From the NCBI GenBank assembly GCA_022510725.1, contig JAFLSW010000002.1:62001-126000 (forward strand): a DNA stretch of 64,000 nucleotides, given 5' to 3'. The stretch comes from Lachnospiraceae bacterium (GTDB taxonomy: Bacteria > Bacillota > Clostridia > Lachnospirales > Lachnospiraceae). The translations under genes were made by a program, and so were the position numbers. Positions 17,760 to 27,480 of this stretch are shown here, piece after piece (position 1 is the first letter of the stretch; the number at the start of each line of letters is the position of its first letter). The notes beneath the pieces were generated by a model. The model made no database searches, was not told the DNA's origin, and worked only from the letters and a program-made list of their open reading frames with translations.

Positions 17760-18611
17760 GTGGATATACGGGAAGCAATACGAGATAAAAAAAGAATTGT
17801 GATCAAAGTGGGTTCTTCATCCATACAGCACCAGGAAACGGGTGGATTAGACTATATTAAATTGGAAGTGCTGGTGCGGGAAATATGCAATCTAAGAAAC
17901 CAGGGCAAAGAAGTTGTTTTGGTCACATCCGGTGCCATTGCGGTAGGAAAAAGAGCGGTAAGGCTGGGAGAGGATGACGATCCCATTGCGGTAAAACAGG
18001 CCTGTGCGGCCATTGGACAAGCAAGGCTGATGATGACTTATCAAAAGATCTTTGCAGAATACAACCATGTAGCGGCGCAGATTTTGATGACTAAGAATAC
18101 CATTGTGGATCCTTTAAACAGACTGAATGCCCACAATACCTTTTCGGAGCTGTTAAAGCTGGGGGCAGTACCTATTGTCAACGAAAACGATACCGTAGCC
18201 ACTTACGAGATTCGGTTTGGTGATAACGATACCTTATCTGCTATTGTAGCAGCTCTGGTGGATGCGGATCTGTTGATCTTGTTATCGGATATAGACGGAT
18301 TGTATACGGACGATCCCAATCAAAACCCCGACGCCAGGTTTATCAGCTATGTGGATGAATTGACAGAAGATCTCTATCATATGGGTAAAGGAACCACAGG
18401 AAGCAGTGTGGGAACCGGTGGGATGAACACCAAGCTGCAGGCGGCAAAGATCGCTACCAGTGCCGGAGTGGATATGATCATCGCCAATGCGGATGATATG
18501 CGGATCATACATAGGATCATGGACGGCAGGAAATACGGAACCTTTTTTAAGGCCCATAAGGATGAAAACTTTTATCTGGCAGACTATGTCAATGCCATGG
18601 AACAGGTTTAG
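17760..18611 (+). CDS. proB: Glutamate 5-kinase
   Basis: The 283-residue protein phosphorylates the gamma-carboxyl of glutamate with ATP, the first step of proline synthesis. It shows the amino-acid kinase fold: IKVGSSSI at the N-terminus, LVTSGAIAVG near 57, VNENDTVA near 141, FGDNDTLSA near 152 and GTGGMNTKLQAA near 220. The protein ends soon after the kinase domain, so the C-terminal PUA domain of the long form (about 367 aa) is absent. It starts at GTG 17760 behind GGGAGGAA. proA follows, but after an intervening folate gene. Confidence 0.95.
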   Translation: MDIREAIRDKKRIVIKVGSSSIQHQETGGLDYIKLEVLVREICNLRNQGKEVVLVTSGAIAVGKRAVRLGEDDDPIAVKQACAAIGQARLMMTYQKIFAEYNHVAAQILMTKNTIVDPLNRLNAHNTFSELLKLGAVPIVNENDTVATYEIRFGDNDTLSAIVAALVDADLLILLSDIDGLYTDDPNQNPDARFISYVDELTEDLYHMGKGTTGSSVGTGGMNTKLQAAKIATSAGVDMIIANADDMRIIHRIMDGRKYGTFFKAHKDENFYLADYVNAMEQV

Positions 18612-18613
18612 AT

Positions 18614-19207
18614 ATGGAACAGGAAGAAAAACAGGCAAAACGAAACAATATCAGAAAGCAGATGAAGAATAAGCGGGAAGCTCTTCGGGATGAACAGGTC
18701 ACAGACCTTTCTCAGATGCTGACGGAGGCTGTGGTTTCTCACTATGATTTTCTCAAAGCAAAAAATATTCTGATCTACCGGAATACGGGAAAGGAAGCCC
18801 GGACCGACGGCATCATCGCCTACGCTTTTATGTTGGGAAAACGGGTTTTCATTCCAAGAGTGGAAGGAAAAACCATGGACTTTTATGAAATTCATGATAT
18901 TCATGAATGTGTTTCCGGCTTCCGAGGTATACCAGAGCCCCCTGAGGAAGCGAAAAAATTCGTGTTTTTAAAAGAAACACAGGAAGAGGATGTCTTAATG
19001 ATCCTGCCGGGCCTTTCTTTTGATAAACAGGGGAACCGTCTCGGATACGGCGGCGGATATTATGACAATTACCTGAAAAACAATCCGGCTTGCAGAAAGA
19101 TGGGAATCGGTTATGATTTTCAGATCGTGGGAGAGATACCCGTATGTGAATGGGATCAGCCCGTTGATATTGTGATCACGGAAAAACAGGTGATTTTGCC
19201 GGAATAG
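18614..19207 (+). CDS. 5-formyltetrahydrofolate cyclo-ligase
   Basis: The 197-residue protein belongs to the 5-FTHF cyclo-ligase family (MTHFS), which converts 5-formyl-THF plus ATP to 5,10-methenyl-THF. Visible marks are the basic N-terminal helix with MKNKREAL, the PRVEGKTMDFYEI segment in the middle and the glycine-rich LGYGGGYYDNYL near residue 145. It begins 2 bp after proB and ends 21 bp before proA, so it is inside the proline operon. No strong ribosome binding site is seen before ATG 18614, so coupling to proB is likely. Confidence 0.93.
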   Translation: MEQEEKQAKRNNIRKQMKNKREALRDEQVTDLSQMLTEAVVSHYDFLKAKNILIYRNTGKEARTDGIIAYAFMLGKRVFIPRVEGKTMDFYEIHDIHECVSGFRGIPEPPEEAKKFVFLKETQEEDVLMILPGLSFDKQGNRLGYGGGYYDNYLKNNPACRKMGIGYDFQIVGEIPVCEWDQPVDIVITEKQVILPE

Positions 19208-19228
19208 ATATGAGAAAGGGAGAAATCA

Positions 19229-20476
19229 ATGACGAATCTAACGGAATTGGGAAAAAAGGCAGTAGTCGCCAAATATGATATGCAGCTATTGGATGAGGAA
19301 ACCAAAAACAGGGCTCTACTCTGCGCTGCGGATCGATTGATACGGGATCAGGATGCTATTTTACAGGCTAATGAAAAGGATATCAAAAAGGGTGAGGAAA
19401 ACGGTATGCATCCGGGGCTCTTGGACAGGCTTCGGTTGACACCTGAGCGCATTCTTGCCATGGCGGAAGGGCTGCGTGAGATCGTGACACTGCAAGATCC
19501 TATAGGAGTTGTTTTGGATGAATTTACCCGTCCTAACGGCCTTCGGATCCAAAAGGTCAGAGTGCCCTTGGGAGTGATCGGCATCATTTACGAATCCCGT
19601 CCCAATGTAACGGCAGATGCCTTCGGTCTTTGTTTTAAGGCTGGCAATGCCGTGATCTTAAAGGGCGGTTCCGATGCCATCTGTTCCAATATTGCTATTG
19701 CCGCCTCCTTAAGGAGCGCCCTAAAGGAATGCGGCCTCAATGAGGACGGGCTGCTTTTGATCGAGGATACAGACAGGGAAGTGACCAGACAGTTCATGGG
19801 GCTAAACAGCTATGTGGATGTGCTCATTCCCAGAGGAAGTGCAGGTTTGATACGGACTGTTGTGGAAAACAGCACCATTCCCGTCATCGAAACAGGAAGC
19901 GGCAACTGCCACATCTATGTAGACGAAGAGGCGGATATAGAAAAAGCTATTCCCATCATCATCAATGCCAAGACTCAGCGGATCGGCGTGTGCAATGCCT
20001 GTGAATCTCTGGTAGTCCATGAAAAGATCAGCGAAAAGCTCTTACCTGCCTTAGAAAAGGCGCTTAAGGAAAAACAGGTAGAACTTCGGGCTGATCAGGC
20101 GGCGGGCAGGTATCTGACAGAATATGTTCCCGCCACAGAGGAGGATTTCAGGACAGAATATCTGGATTATATTTTATCCATCAAGACTGTAGCGGATGTG
20201 AAGGAAGCCATTGACCATATCAACAAAAACAACACCAAACATTCCGAAGCCATTATCACGGAAAATAAAGAAACCGCAGCCCGGTTTTTAAACGGTGTGG
20301 ACGCTGCCTGCGTCTATGTCAATGCATCCACCCGCTTTACCGACGGCTTTGAATTCGGTTTCGGGGCGGAGATCGGCATCAGCACCCAGAAGCTTCACGC
20401 AAGAGGTCCCATGGGCCTGCCGGAGCTGACTTCGTATCAATATCGGATCATAGGAGACGGGCAGATACGACCCTAG
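19229..20476 (+). CDS. proA: Glutamate-5-semialdehyde dehydrogenase
   Basis: This 415-residue enzyme reduces gamma-glutamyl phosphate to glutamate-5-semialdehyde with NADPH, the second step in proline synthesis. It is recognised by the N-terminal helix region, [17 protein letters not shown] near residue 112, [12 protein letters not shown] near 222 and the catalytic cysteine in [11 protein letters not shown] near 252. The C-terminal [14 protein letters not shown] is also typical. The length is normal (about 415). AAAGGGAG provides the ribosome binding site. No proC lies in the window. Confidence 0.97.
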   Translation: MTNLTELGKKAVVAKYDMQLLDEETKNRALLCAADRLIRDQDAILQANEKDIKKGEENGMHPGLLDRLRLTPERILAMAEGLREIVTLQDPIGVVLDEFTRPNGLRIQKVRVPLGVIGIIYESRPNVTADAFGLCFKAGNAVILKGGSDAICSNIAIAASLRSALKECGLNEDGLLLIEDTDREVTRQFMGLNSYVDVLIPRGSAGLIRTVVENSTIPVIETGSGNCHIYVDEEADIEKAIPIIINAKTQRIGVCNACESLVVHEKISEKLLPALEKALKEKQVELRADQAAGRYLTEYVPATEEDFRTEYLDYILSIKTVADVKEAIDHINKNNTKHSEAIITENKETAARFLNGVDAACVYVNASTRFTDGFEFGFGAEIGISTQKLHARGPMGLPELTSYQYRIIGDGQIRP

Positions 20477-20489
20477 AAAGGAAAAGGCA

Positions 20490-21884
20490 ATGAAAGAAGC
20501 CCAGATACAATACGAATACATAGAAAAAGCAAAAAAGATCGTAGAAAGAGAAAGCGCAAAGAAGGGCAGAAAGCTGACTTGTTGTGTCAATACTTTTGGC
20601 TGTCAGATGAATGCCAGAGACTCGGAAAAACTTTCCGGCATATTGAAGGCGGCAGGTTTTGTGGAAGTGGAAGAAGAAAATGCGGATCTGGTCATCTACA
20701 ATACCTGCACGGTGCGGGATAACGCTAACCAGAGAGTGTACGGCAGATTGGGTGTATTAAACGGATATAAGCGAAAAAATCCGGATATGAAGATCTGTTT
20801 GTGCGGCTGTATGATGCAGGAAGCATCGGTCATAGAAAAGATTAGGAAAAGCTATTCCTTTGTGGATCTGATTTTTGGCACCCACAATATCTTTAAGTTT
20901 GCAGAACTGTTAGTCAGGATGTATGAATCGGAGGATATGATCGTGGATATCTGGCAGGATACGGATCAGATCGTAGAAGAACTGCCCGTAGAGCGTAAGT
21001 ATCCCTTTAAATCCGGCATCAATATCATGTTTGGATGCAACAATTTCTGCAGCTACTGCATCGTTCCCTATGTGCGGGGCAGAGAGCGGAGCAGAGAACC
21101 GGAGGAGATTTTGTCAGAGATCCGTTCCCTGGCAAAAGACGGCGTGGTGGAGATCATGCTTCTCGGACAAAATGTCAACTCCTACGGTAAAAACCTGTCA
21201 GAGCCTGTTTCCTTTGCAGAATTGTTAAAAAGAGTGGAAGAGATTGAAGGCATAGAGCGGATCCGTTTTATGACATCCCATCCCAAGGATCTGTCTGATG
21301 AATTGATCCGGGTCATGAAACATTCAAAAAAGATATGCAGACATCTTCATCTCCCCTTACAGTCCGGATCTACCAAGATATTAGAGGCCATGAACCGTCG
21401 TTATACCAAAGAGCAGTATTTGGCTTTAGCAGAGAAAATACGAAAAGAGATTCCCGATATTTCTTTGACGACGGATATCATCATAGGCTTTCCCGGAGAG
21501 ACCTATGAGGATGTGTGTGATACCATAGATGTGATCAAAAAGGTGGAATATGATAATGCTTTTACCTTCCAATATTCCAAGCGGACAGGCACTCCTGCAG
21601 CCGCCATGGAAGATCAGGTGGATAAAGAAACGGTAACCCGCCACTTTGATGAAGTATTAAAGGTAGTGCAGGATACCGCCAAAAATCGGGCAGGACGGCT
21701 AAAGGGAGAGATCCATCAGGCCCTTGTAGAAGAAGAAAATGATAAAGAACAGGGGCTTATGACCGGACGCCTTGGCAATAACATGATCGTACATTTCCCC
21801 GGAGAGAAAGAACTGATCGGAAAGATCGTCTCTGTCCGCTTAACGGAATGTATGGGATTTTACTATCTGGGGGAAATGATTTAG
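20490..21884 (+). CDS. miaB: tRNA-2-methylthio-N6-dimethylallyladenosine synthase MiaB
   Basis: The 464-residue radical-SAM methylthiotransferase adds the ms2 group to i6A37 of tRNAs. The N-terminal UPF0004 domain has its auxiliary-cluster cysteines in NTFGCQMNARDSE, YNTCTVRD and CGCMMQ. The radical-SAM cluster cysteines are in CNNFCSYCIVPYVRG. A TRAM domain occupies about the last 65 residues. A 45-residue N-terminal extension before the first cysteine matches the Firmicutes form. miaA, which makes its i6A substrate, lies downstream in the same run of genes (26529), with mutS and mutL between. Confidence 0.97.
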   Translation: MKEAQIQYEYIEKAKKIVERESAKKGRKLTCCVNTFGCQMNARDSEKLSGILKAAGFVEVEEENADLVIYNTCTVRDNANQRVYGRLGVLNGYKRKNPDMKICLCGCMMQEASVIEKIRKSYSFVDLIFGTHNIFKFAELLVRMYESEDMIVDIWQDTDQIVEELPVERKYPFKSGINIMFGCNNFCSYCIVPYVRGRERSREPEEILSEIRSLAKDGVVEIMLLGQNVNSYGKNLSEPVSFAELLKRVEEIEGIERIRFMTSHPKDLSDELIRVMKHSKKICRHLHLPLQSGSTKILEAMNRRYTKEQYLALAEKIRKEIPDISLTTDIIIGFPGETYEDVCDTIDVIKKVEYDNAFTFQYSKRTGTPAAAMEDQVDKETVTRHFDEVLKVVQDTAKNRAGRLKGEIHQALVEEENDKEQGLMTGRLGNNMIVHFPGEKELIGKIVSVRLTECMGFYYLGEMI

Positions 21885-21900
21885 GAGGAACAAACGGACT

Positions 21901-24549
21901 ATGGCAGAATTGTCACCTATGATGCAGCAATATATGGAAACCAAAAAACAGTATCAGGATTGCATCCTTTTTTATCGCCTGGGAGATTTTTATGAAATGT
22001 TTTTTGAGGATGCCCTTACTGCATCGAAGGCTTTGGAAATCACTTTAACAGGAAAAAACTGTGGTCTGGAGGAAAGGGCGCCCATGTGTGGGGTACCTTT
22101 TCATGCCGTGGATTCTTATTTGACCAAGTTGGTATCTATGGGCTATAAGGTGGCCATTTGTGAGCAGACGGAAGATCCCAAGCAGACCAAAGGACTTGTA
22201 AAACGGGAAGTAGTGCGGATCGTAACACCGGGAACTAATCTGAATCTGCAGTCTTTAGAGGAAAGCCGCAATAACTATCTGATGTGTGTGGTGTATCTGG
22301 ATAAGATCGGCATATCCGTAGTAGATGCTACTACAGGTGACTACTATGTGACTCAGGTTGAGGATGGGAAAAAACTGTATGATGAGATCATCAAGTTTTC
22401 TCCTGCCGAGATCGTCTGCAATGATGGATTTATGGTAAGCGGTTTTGACTTAGAGGGGCTGCGTTCCAGACTTGGCATTACCATTTATCAATTGGATGCA
22501 TGGTATTTTGATGATGATACCTGCAAAAACCGTCTGTTAAAACATTTTGGTGTAAAGAATCTGACAGCTTTGGGATTGGATGATTTTCCAGTAGGAATGA
22601 TCGGAGCGGGAGCAGCACTTTCTTATCTGTATGAGACCCAGAAGACAAGTTTGGCCCATATTACCCACATTCATCCCTATGTATCCAGCAAATACATGCT
22701 CTTAGACAGTTCTACCAGAAGAAATCTGGAACTGGTGGAAACCTTGCGGGAAAAGCAGAAAAAAGGTTCTCTGCTATGGATATTGGATAAGACCAAAACG
22801 GCCATGGGTGCCAGAACTCTTCGAAGCTATTTAGAGCAGCCCTTGATCGTGAGAGAAGATATAGAGGAGCGGCTGAATGCAGTGGAGGCCTTGTGCAGAC
22901 AGGGAGTGAACAGAGATGAACTGCGGGAATATCTCCATCCCATTTATGATCTGGAAAGGCTTCTCGGAAAGATCAGCTATCAGTCTGCCAACCCCAGGGA
23001 TCTGATCGCATTTTCCCGTTCTTTGTCCATGCTGCCGGCTATCCGTATGGTGTTAGAAGACTTTGATTGCAAAGTGTTACAAAATATCAGGGAAGATATC
23101 GACCCATTAGAGGATATATGCAGTCTGATCGATGAGGCCATTGTGGAAGAGCCGCCCATTTCCATTCGGGACGGCAATATGATCAAAGTCGGTTTCAGAG
23201 AAGATATCGACCACTTTAGAGAGGCCAAGACACAAGGAAAGACATGGCTTTCCGAATTGGAATCAAAAGAGCGGGATCGGACCGGCATCAAGAACTTGAA
23301 GGTAGGATATAATAAAGTATTCGGCTACTATTTTGAGGTAACCAATTCCTTTAAGGAACTGGTTCCGCCGGAATGGATCAGAAAGCAGACCTTAACCGGC
23401 GGAGAACGGTTCATGACGCAGGAATTAAAGGAGTTAGAGGATACTATTTTAAATGCGGAAGATAAGCTTTGCACTTTGGAATATGACGCTTTCTGTGAAA
23501 TACGGGAAACTATTTCAGATAATATTGCCCGTATCCAGAAAACTGCCAAAGCCATAGCGGCTTTGGATGTATTTGCCTCTCTTTCTTATGTGGCGGAGCA
23601 AAACGGGTATGTGAGGCCATCCTTAAATGAAAAAGGGGTCATTAAGATCAAAAACGGCAGACATCCTGTTGTGGAGAAAATGATCGAACACGACATGTTT
23701 GTGGAAAACGATACCTTTTTAGACGGAGGAAAGAATCTGATCTCCGTCATTACCGGTCCCAATATGGCAGGTAAATCCACTTATATGCGGCAAAGCGCCC
23801 TGATCGTATTGTTGGCACAGATCGGCAGCTTTGTGCCGGCAAAAGAAGCGGATATCGGTATTGTAGACCGGATCTTTACCAGAGTAGGCGCTTCCGATGA
23901 CCTGGCCAGCGGACAAAGTACCTTCATGGTGGAAATGAACGAGGTAGCCAATATCTTGAGAAATGCAACCTCTAAAAGCCTGTTGATCTTAGATGAGATC
24001 GGCAGGGGAACTTCCACCTTTGACGGTCTTTCCATTGCCTGGGCAGTCATTGAGCATATCAGTAATAAAAAACTTTTGGGGGCAAAGACCTTATTTGCTA
24101 CTCATTACCACGAGCTGACAGAACTGGAAGGCAAGATGAGCAATGTAAACAATTATTGTATCGCCGTAAAGGAGCAGGGGGACGATATCGTGTTCCTTCG
24201 TAAGATCATAAAGGGCGGTGCGGACAAAAGCTATGGTATTCAGGTGGCAAGGCTGGCAGGTGTTCCCGACATGGTCATTGATCGTGCCAAGGAAATTGCA
24301 GGGCAGTTGACGGATAACGATATTATCGAAAAGGTACAGAGCATTGCCACGGATCAAAAAAGTGATGGAAAAAAAGCAAAGCGGTATGATCAGGTGGATC
24401 TGGATCAGATCTCTTTATTTGATACGGTAAAGGATGAAGATATACTAAAGGAGCTGGAAGAAATTGACATTTCCAATCTGACTCCGTTGGATGCCTTAAA
24501 TACCTTGTACCGTTTGCAGAATATGCAGAAGAATCGGTGGAAAGGATAG
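21901..24549 (+). CDS. mutS: DNA mismatch repair protein MutS
   Basis: This 882-residue mismatch-recognition ATPase has the mispair-binding F-x-E motif in GDFYEMF (~30), connector and lever domains, and an ATPase domain with Walker A GPNMAGKS at residues 619-626, Walker B LLILDEIGRGTST near 700 and the signature FATHYHELTEL near 735. It starts mismatch repair and recruits MutL, encoded next. The length is normal for MutS1. AGGAGGA precedes the ATG. The stop lies 8 bp before the mutL start. Confidence 0.98.
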   Translation: MAELSPMMQQYMETKKQYQDCILFYRLGDFYEMFFEDALTASKALEITLTGKNCGLEERAPMCGVPFHAVDSYLTKLVSMGYKVAICEQTEDPKQTKGLVKREVVRIVTPGTNLNLQSLEESRNNYLMCVVYLDKIGISVVDATTGDYYVTQVEDGKKLYDEIIKFSPAEIVCNDGFMVSGFDLEGLRSRLGITIYQLDAWYFDDDTCKNRLLKHFGVKNLTALGLDDFPVGMIGAGAALSYLYETQKTSLAHITHIHPYVSSKYMLLDSSTRRNLELVETLREKQKKGSLLWILDKTKTAMGARTLRSYLEQPLIVREDIEERLNAVEALCRQGVNRDELREYLHPIYDLERLLGKISYQSANPRDLIAFSRSLSMLPAIRMVLEDFDCKVLQNIREDIDPLEDICSLIDEAIVEEPPISIRDGNMIKVGFREDIDHFREAKTQGKTWLSELESKERDRTGIKNLKVGYNKVFGYYFEVTNSFKELVPPEWIRKQTLTGGERFMTQELKELEDTILNAEDKLCTLEYDAFCEIRETISDNIARIQKTAKAIAALDVFASLSYVAEQNGYVRPSLNEKGVIKIKNGRHPVVEKMIEHDMFVENDTFLDGGKNLISVITGPNMAGKSTYMRQSALIVLLAQIGSFVPAKEADIGIVDRIFTRVGASDDLASGQSTFMVEMNEVANILRNATSKSLLILDEIGRGTSTFDGLSIAWAVIEHISNKKLLGAKTLFATHYHELTELEGKMSNVNNYCIAVKEQGDDIVFLRKIIKGGADKSYGIQVARLAGVPDMVIDRAKEIAGQLTDNDIIEKVQSIATDQKSDGKKAKRYDQVDLDQISLFDTVKDEDILKELEEIDISNLTPLDALNTLYRLQNMQKNRWKG

Positions 24550-24557
24550 GAAGACAT

Positions 24558-26516
24558 ATGGGATACATACATGTTTTGGATTCGGAAACAATAGATAAGA
24601 TCGCGGCAGGAGAAGTGGTGGAAAAACCTGCCAGCGTGGTAAAAGAATTGTTGGAAAATGCCATTGATGCAGGGGCAGATAAGATCACTGTGGAGATTAA
24701 GGATGGTGGTATTTCCTTTATCAGGGTAACGGATAATGGATGCGGCATTGCAAAAGAAGATCTGGCCAATGCATTTATGCGTCATGCCACCAGCAAGATC
24801 GAGAAAGCGGAAGACTTAGAACATATCGTAAGCCTGGGCTTCCGAGGCGAAGCATTATCCAGTATCAGTGCCGTTTCCCAGGTTGAGATGATCACCAAGA
24901 CGGAATATGATCTGTTGGGATATAAGATCGCCTGCAACGGCGGAGTGTTGGAAGAGCCGGAAGAGATAGGGGCACCTGACGGCACCACCATTCTTGTAAG
25001 AAATCTGTTTTATAATACGCCGGCAAGAAAGAAATTTCTTCATGCATCCATGACGGAAGGATCTTATGTGGCAGAACTGATGCAGCGCATTGCCATGTCT
25101 CATCCGGATATTGCCATAACCTATATTCAGAACGGGCAGACGAAGTTTTTTACCTCCGGAAACGGGGCCTTATCGGAGATCATTTATCGGATCTACGGCA
25201 AAGATGTATCCGAAAACATGGTTCCGATCCAGGCGGAAAAGGATGGGATACAAATAACCGGTTATATCGGCAAACCGATATTAGCGAGAGCTAACCGAAA
25301 TTATGAAACCTTTTTTATAAACGGCAGATTTGTGAAGAGCAAAGTGATCTCTACTGCTTTAGAGGAGGGCTATCGCTCCTTTTTAATGCAGCATAAATAT
25401 CCCTTTGCCGTTTTGCATTTTACATTTTCGGGTCAGGATATCGATGTGAATGTCCATCCGACCAAGACGGAAGTGCGCATTATGAATCCCATGCCTTTTT
25501 GTTCTTTTCTGCAGGATACGGTGCGCACCACATTGAGCGGGCAGATCCTAATGCCCGCCTATGCGGAGAACGACCGGAGAGAAAGCAGGGAACAGCAGAA
25601 TAAAGAAGAACAGAATACAGAATTTCGGGAAAATAAACAGTCTGTGGAGAGGACAGAGGGCGCAGAAGTCTACGCTGCCAGCTATAAGGATAGGGAAAAC
25701 AGCAATAATATTATCAAATCAGAAAAACATTTTCCGCCGGAGCCCTTTGAAGTAAACAGGGCTGTGCAGGAAGAAATCCCAATGGGCTTTAAGATTCTAG
25801 GCAATCCGGAACGCAAGAAAACCACACCATACAGAGGAAGCGAGTACGGCCCCGGTCAGGATGAACAGCCGGTTATGGGCAAAGCGGAGCAGATGGAACT
25901 GTTTGCAGAGGGCCTGAACCGGGCTGACAGCACTCGTTTGGACAGCCTGCGGATCGTAGGACAGATCTTCCGTACCTATTGGATCGTGGAATTTGAAAAC
26001 AATATTTATTTTGTGGATCAGCATGCGGCTCATGAAAAGGTAAATTATGAGAATTGGCTGAAGCGGATCGCCAGGAAAGAAACTACCACACAGATGTTGA
26101 TGCCGGCACAGATCATTACCGTCAGTCCCAGGGAAAAAGTAACCATTAAGCAGTATCAGGAGGTATTTGAAGAATTGGGCTTTGACCTACAGCTTTTTGG
26201 AGGAAGTGAGATCGTGTTAAGAGGCGTGCCTCAGGATCTTTACGGCTGCAATGAGGAAGAAATGTTTAAAGGGGTGCTGGATGAATTGATGATGAAGCCG
26301 CCCAAAGGAACACCGGAGACCATTCTTGCAAAGGTTGCTTCCATGTCCTGTAAAGCGGCGGTAAAAGGAAACCAGGGGATTTCTCTTATGGAGGCAAAGG
26401 CATTATTAAAGCAGTTGTTCTCCCTGGAAAATCCGTATCATTGTCCTCACGGCAGACCTACCATGTTTTCCATGAGCAAGTATGATGTGGAAAAGAAATT
26501 TAAAAGGGTTTTATAA
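24558..26516 (+). CDS. mutL: DNA mismatch repair endonuclease MutL
   Basis: The 652-residue protein has an N-terminal GHKL ATPase (IAAGEVVEKPASVVKELLENAIDAGA-type region at ~15-40, DNGCGI near 65, FRGEAL near 95), a Glu/Asn-rich linker (about 345-465) and a C-terminal domain with the endonuclease motif DQHAAHEKVNYE, plus SCKAAVK and CPHGRP. The endonuclease motif shows it nicks DNA itself, as expected in bacteria without MutH. ATG 24558 is preferred over 24537, which lies within mutS and has no ribosome binding site. Confidence 0.97.
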   Translation: MGYIHVLDSETIDKIAAGEVVEKPASVVKELLENAIDAGADKITVEIKDGGISFIRVTDNGCGIAKEDLANAFMRHATSKIEKAEDLEHIVSLGFRGEALSSISAVSQVEMITKTEYDLLGYKIACNGGVLEEPEEIGAPDGTTILVRNLFYNTPARKKFLHASMTEGSYVAELMQRIAMSHPDIAITYIQNGQTKFFTSGNGALSEIIYRIYGKDVSENMVPIQAEKDGIQITGYIGKPILARANRNYETFFINGRFVKSKVISTALEEGYRSFLMQHKYPFAVLHFTFSGQDIDVNVHPTKTEVRIMNPMPFCSFLQDTVRTTLSGQILMPAYAENDRRESREQQNKEEQNTEFRENKQSVERTEGAEVYAASYKDRENSNNIIKSEKHFPPEPFEVNRAVQEEIPMGFKILGNPERKKTTPYRGSEYGPGQDEQPVMGKAEQMELFAEGLNRADSTRLDSLRIVGQIFRTYWIVEFENNIYFVDQHAAHEKVNYENWLKRIARKETTTQMLMPAQIITVSPREKVTIKQYQEVFEELGFDLQLFGGSEIVLRGVPQDLYGCNEEEMFKGVLDELMMKPPKGTPETILAKVASMSCKAAVKGNQGISLMEAKALLKQLFSLENPYHCPHGRPTMFSMSKYDVEKKFKRVL

Positions 26517-26528
26517 AAAGAGGAACTT

Positions 26529-27479
26529 ATGGAAAAAAAGAAGCAGCTCATCATATTGACCGGACCTACGGCAGTGGGGAAAACAGAATTATCTATCGGA
26601 CTGGCAAAAGCCATTGGAGGAGAGATCATCAGTGCGGACTCCATGCAGGTATACCGTCATATGGATATCGGCTCTGCCAAGATCACAAAAGAAGAGATGC
26701 AGGGAGTGCCCCATCATCTAACGGATATTTTGGAGCCTTTTGAAGAATGTAATGTGTTTTTCTTTCAAAAGGCGGCGAAGAAGGCTATGGAAGGCATCTA
26801 TGAAAGGGGAAACATCCCCCTTATCGTAGGTGGGACAGGCTTTTATATCCAGTCGGTGCTGTATGATATAGCCTTTCATGAAAATGAAACGGATCTTTCT
26901 TATCGGGTAAGGCTGGAACAGTTGGCAGAAAAAGAAGGAGCCGAAGTCCTTCACCAAAAGCTTAGGGAAGTGGATCCTGTTTCGGCGGGCGAGATTCATC
27001 CAAACAATATCAAGCGGGTCATTCGGGCATTGGAATATTATCATCTGAACCATTTGCCAATTTCTCTCCATAATGAAGCCGAAAGACAAAAGGAATCGCC
27101 TTATGATTTCCGATATTTTGTACTGACAGATGACAGGGCGGTGTTATATGAGCGCATTGACAAACGGGTAGATAAAATGATGGAACAGGGACTTCTTGAT
27201 GAAGTCAAAAAATTGAGGGAAATGGGCTGTGACAGGGAATTGGTTTCCATGCAGGGGCTGGGCTATAAAGAGCTTTTGGGCTACCTGGAAGGAGAATACG
27301 ATCTGGAACGGGCTGTTTATCTTATCAAACGGGACACCAGGCATTTTGCAAAAAGACAGCTGACATGGTTTAGGCGGGAGAGAGATGTGACCTTTATCAA
27401 TAAAGGGGAGTTTGGCTATGATAACGAAAAGATCCTTGCCTTTATGACAGAAAGTATCAAGCAAGAAGGAAGACAATAA
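26529..27479 (+). CDS. miaA: tRNA dimethylallyltransferase MiaA
   Basis: A 316-residue enzyme that transfers the dimethylallyl group to A37 of tRNAs reading UNN codons, making the MiaB substrate. It has the P-loop GPTAVGKTEL at the N-terminus, SADSMQVYRHMDIGSAK near 36, VGGTGFYIQS near 102 and the tRNA-binding LVSMQGLGYKE near 240. Length is normal. It follows mutL by 12 bp, which continues the common mutS-mutL-miaA order. Confidence 0.97.
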   Translation: MEKKKQLIILTGPTAVGKTELSIGLAKAIGGEIISADSMQVYRHMDIGSAKITKEEMQGVPHHLTDILEPFEECNVFFFQKAAKKAMEGIYERGNIPLIVGGTGFYIQSVLYDIAFHENETDLSYRVRLEQLAEKEGAEVLHQKLREVDPVSAGEIHPNNIKRVIRALEYYHLNHLPISLHNEAERQKESPYDFRYFVLTDDRAVLYERIDKRVDKMMEQGLLDEVKKLREMGCDRELVSMQGLGYKELLGYLEGEYDLERAVYLIKRDTRHFAKRQLTWFRRERDVTFINKGEFGYDNEKILAFMTESIKQEGRQ

Positions 27480-27480
27480 G

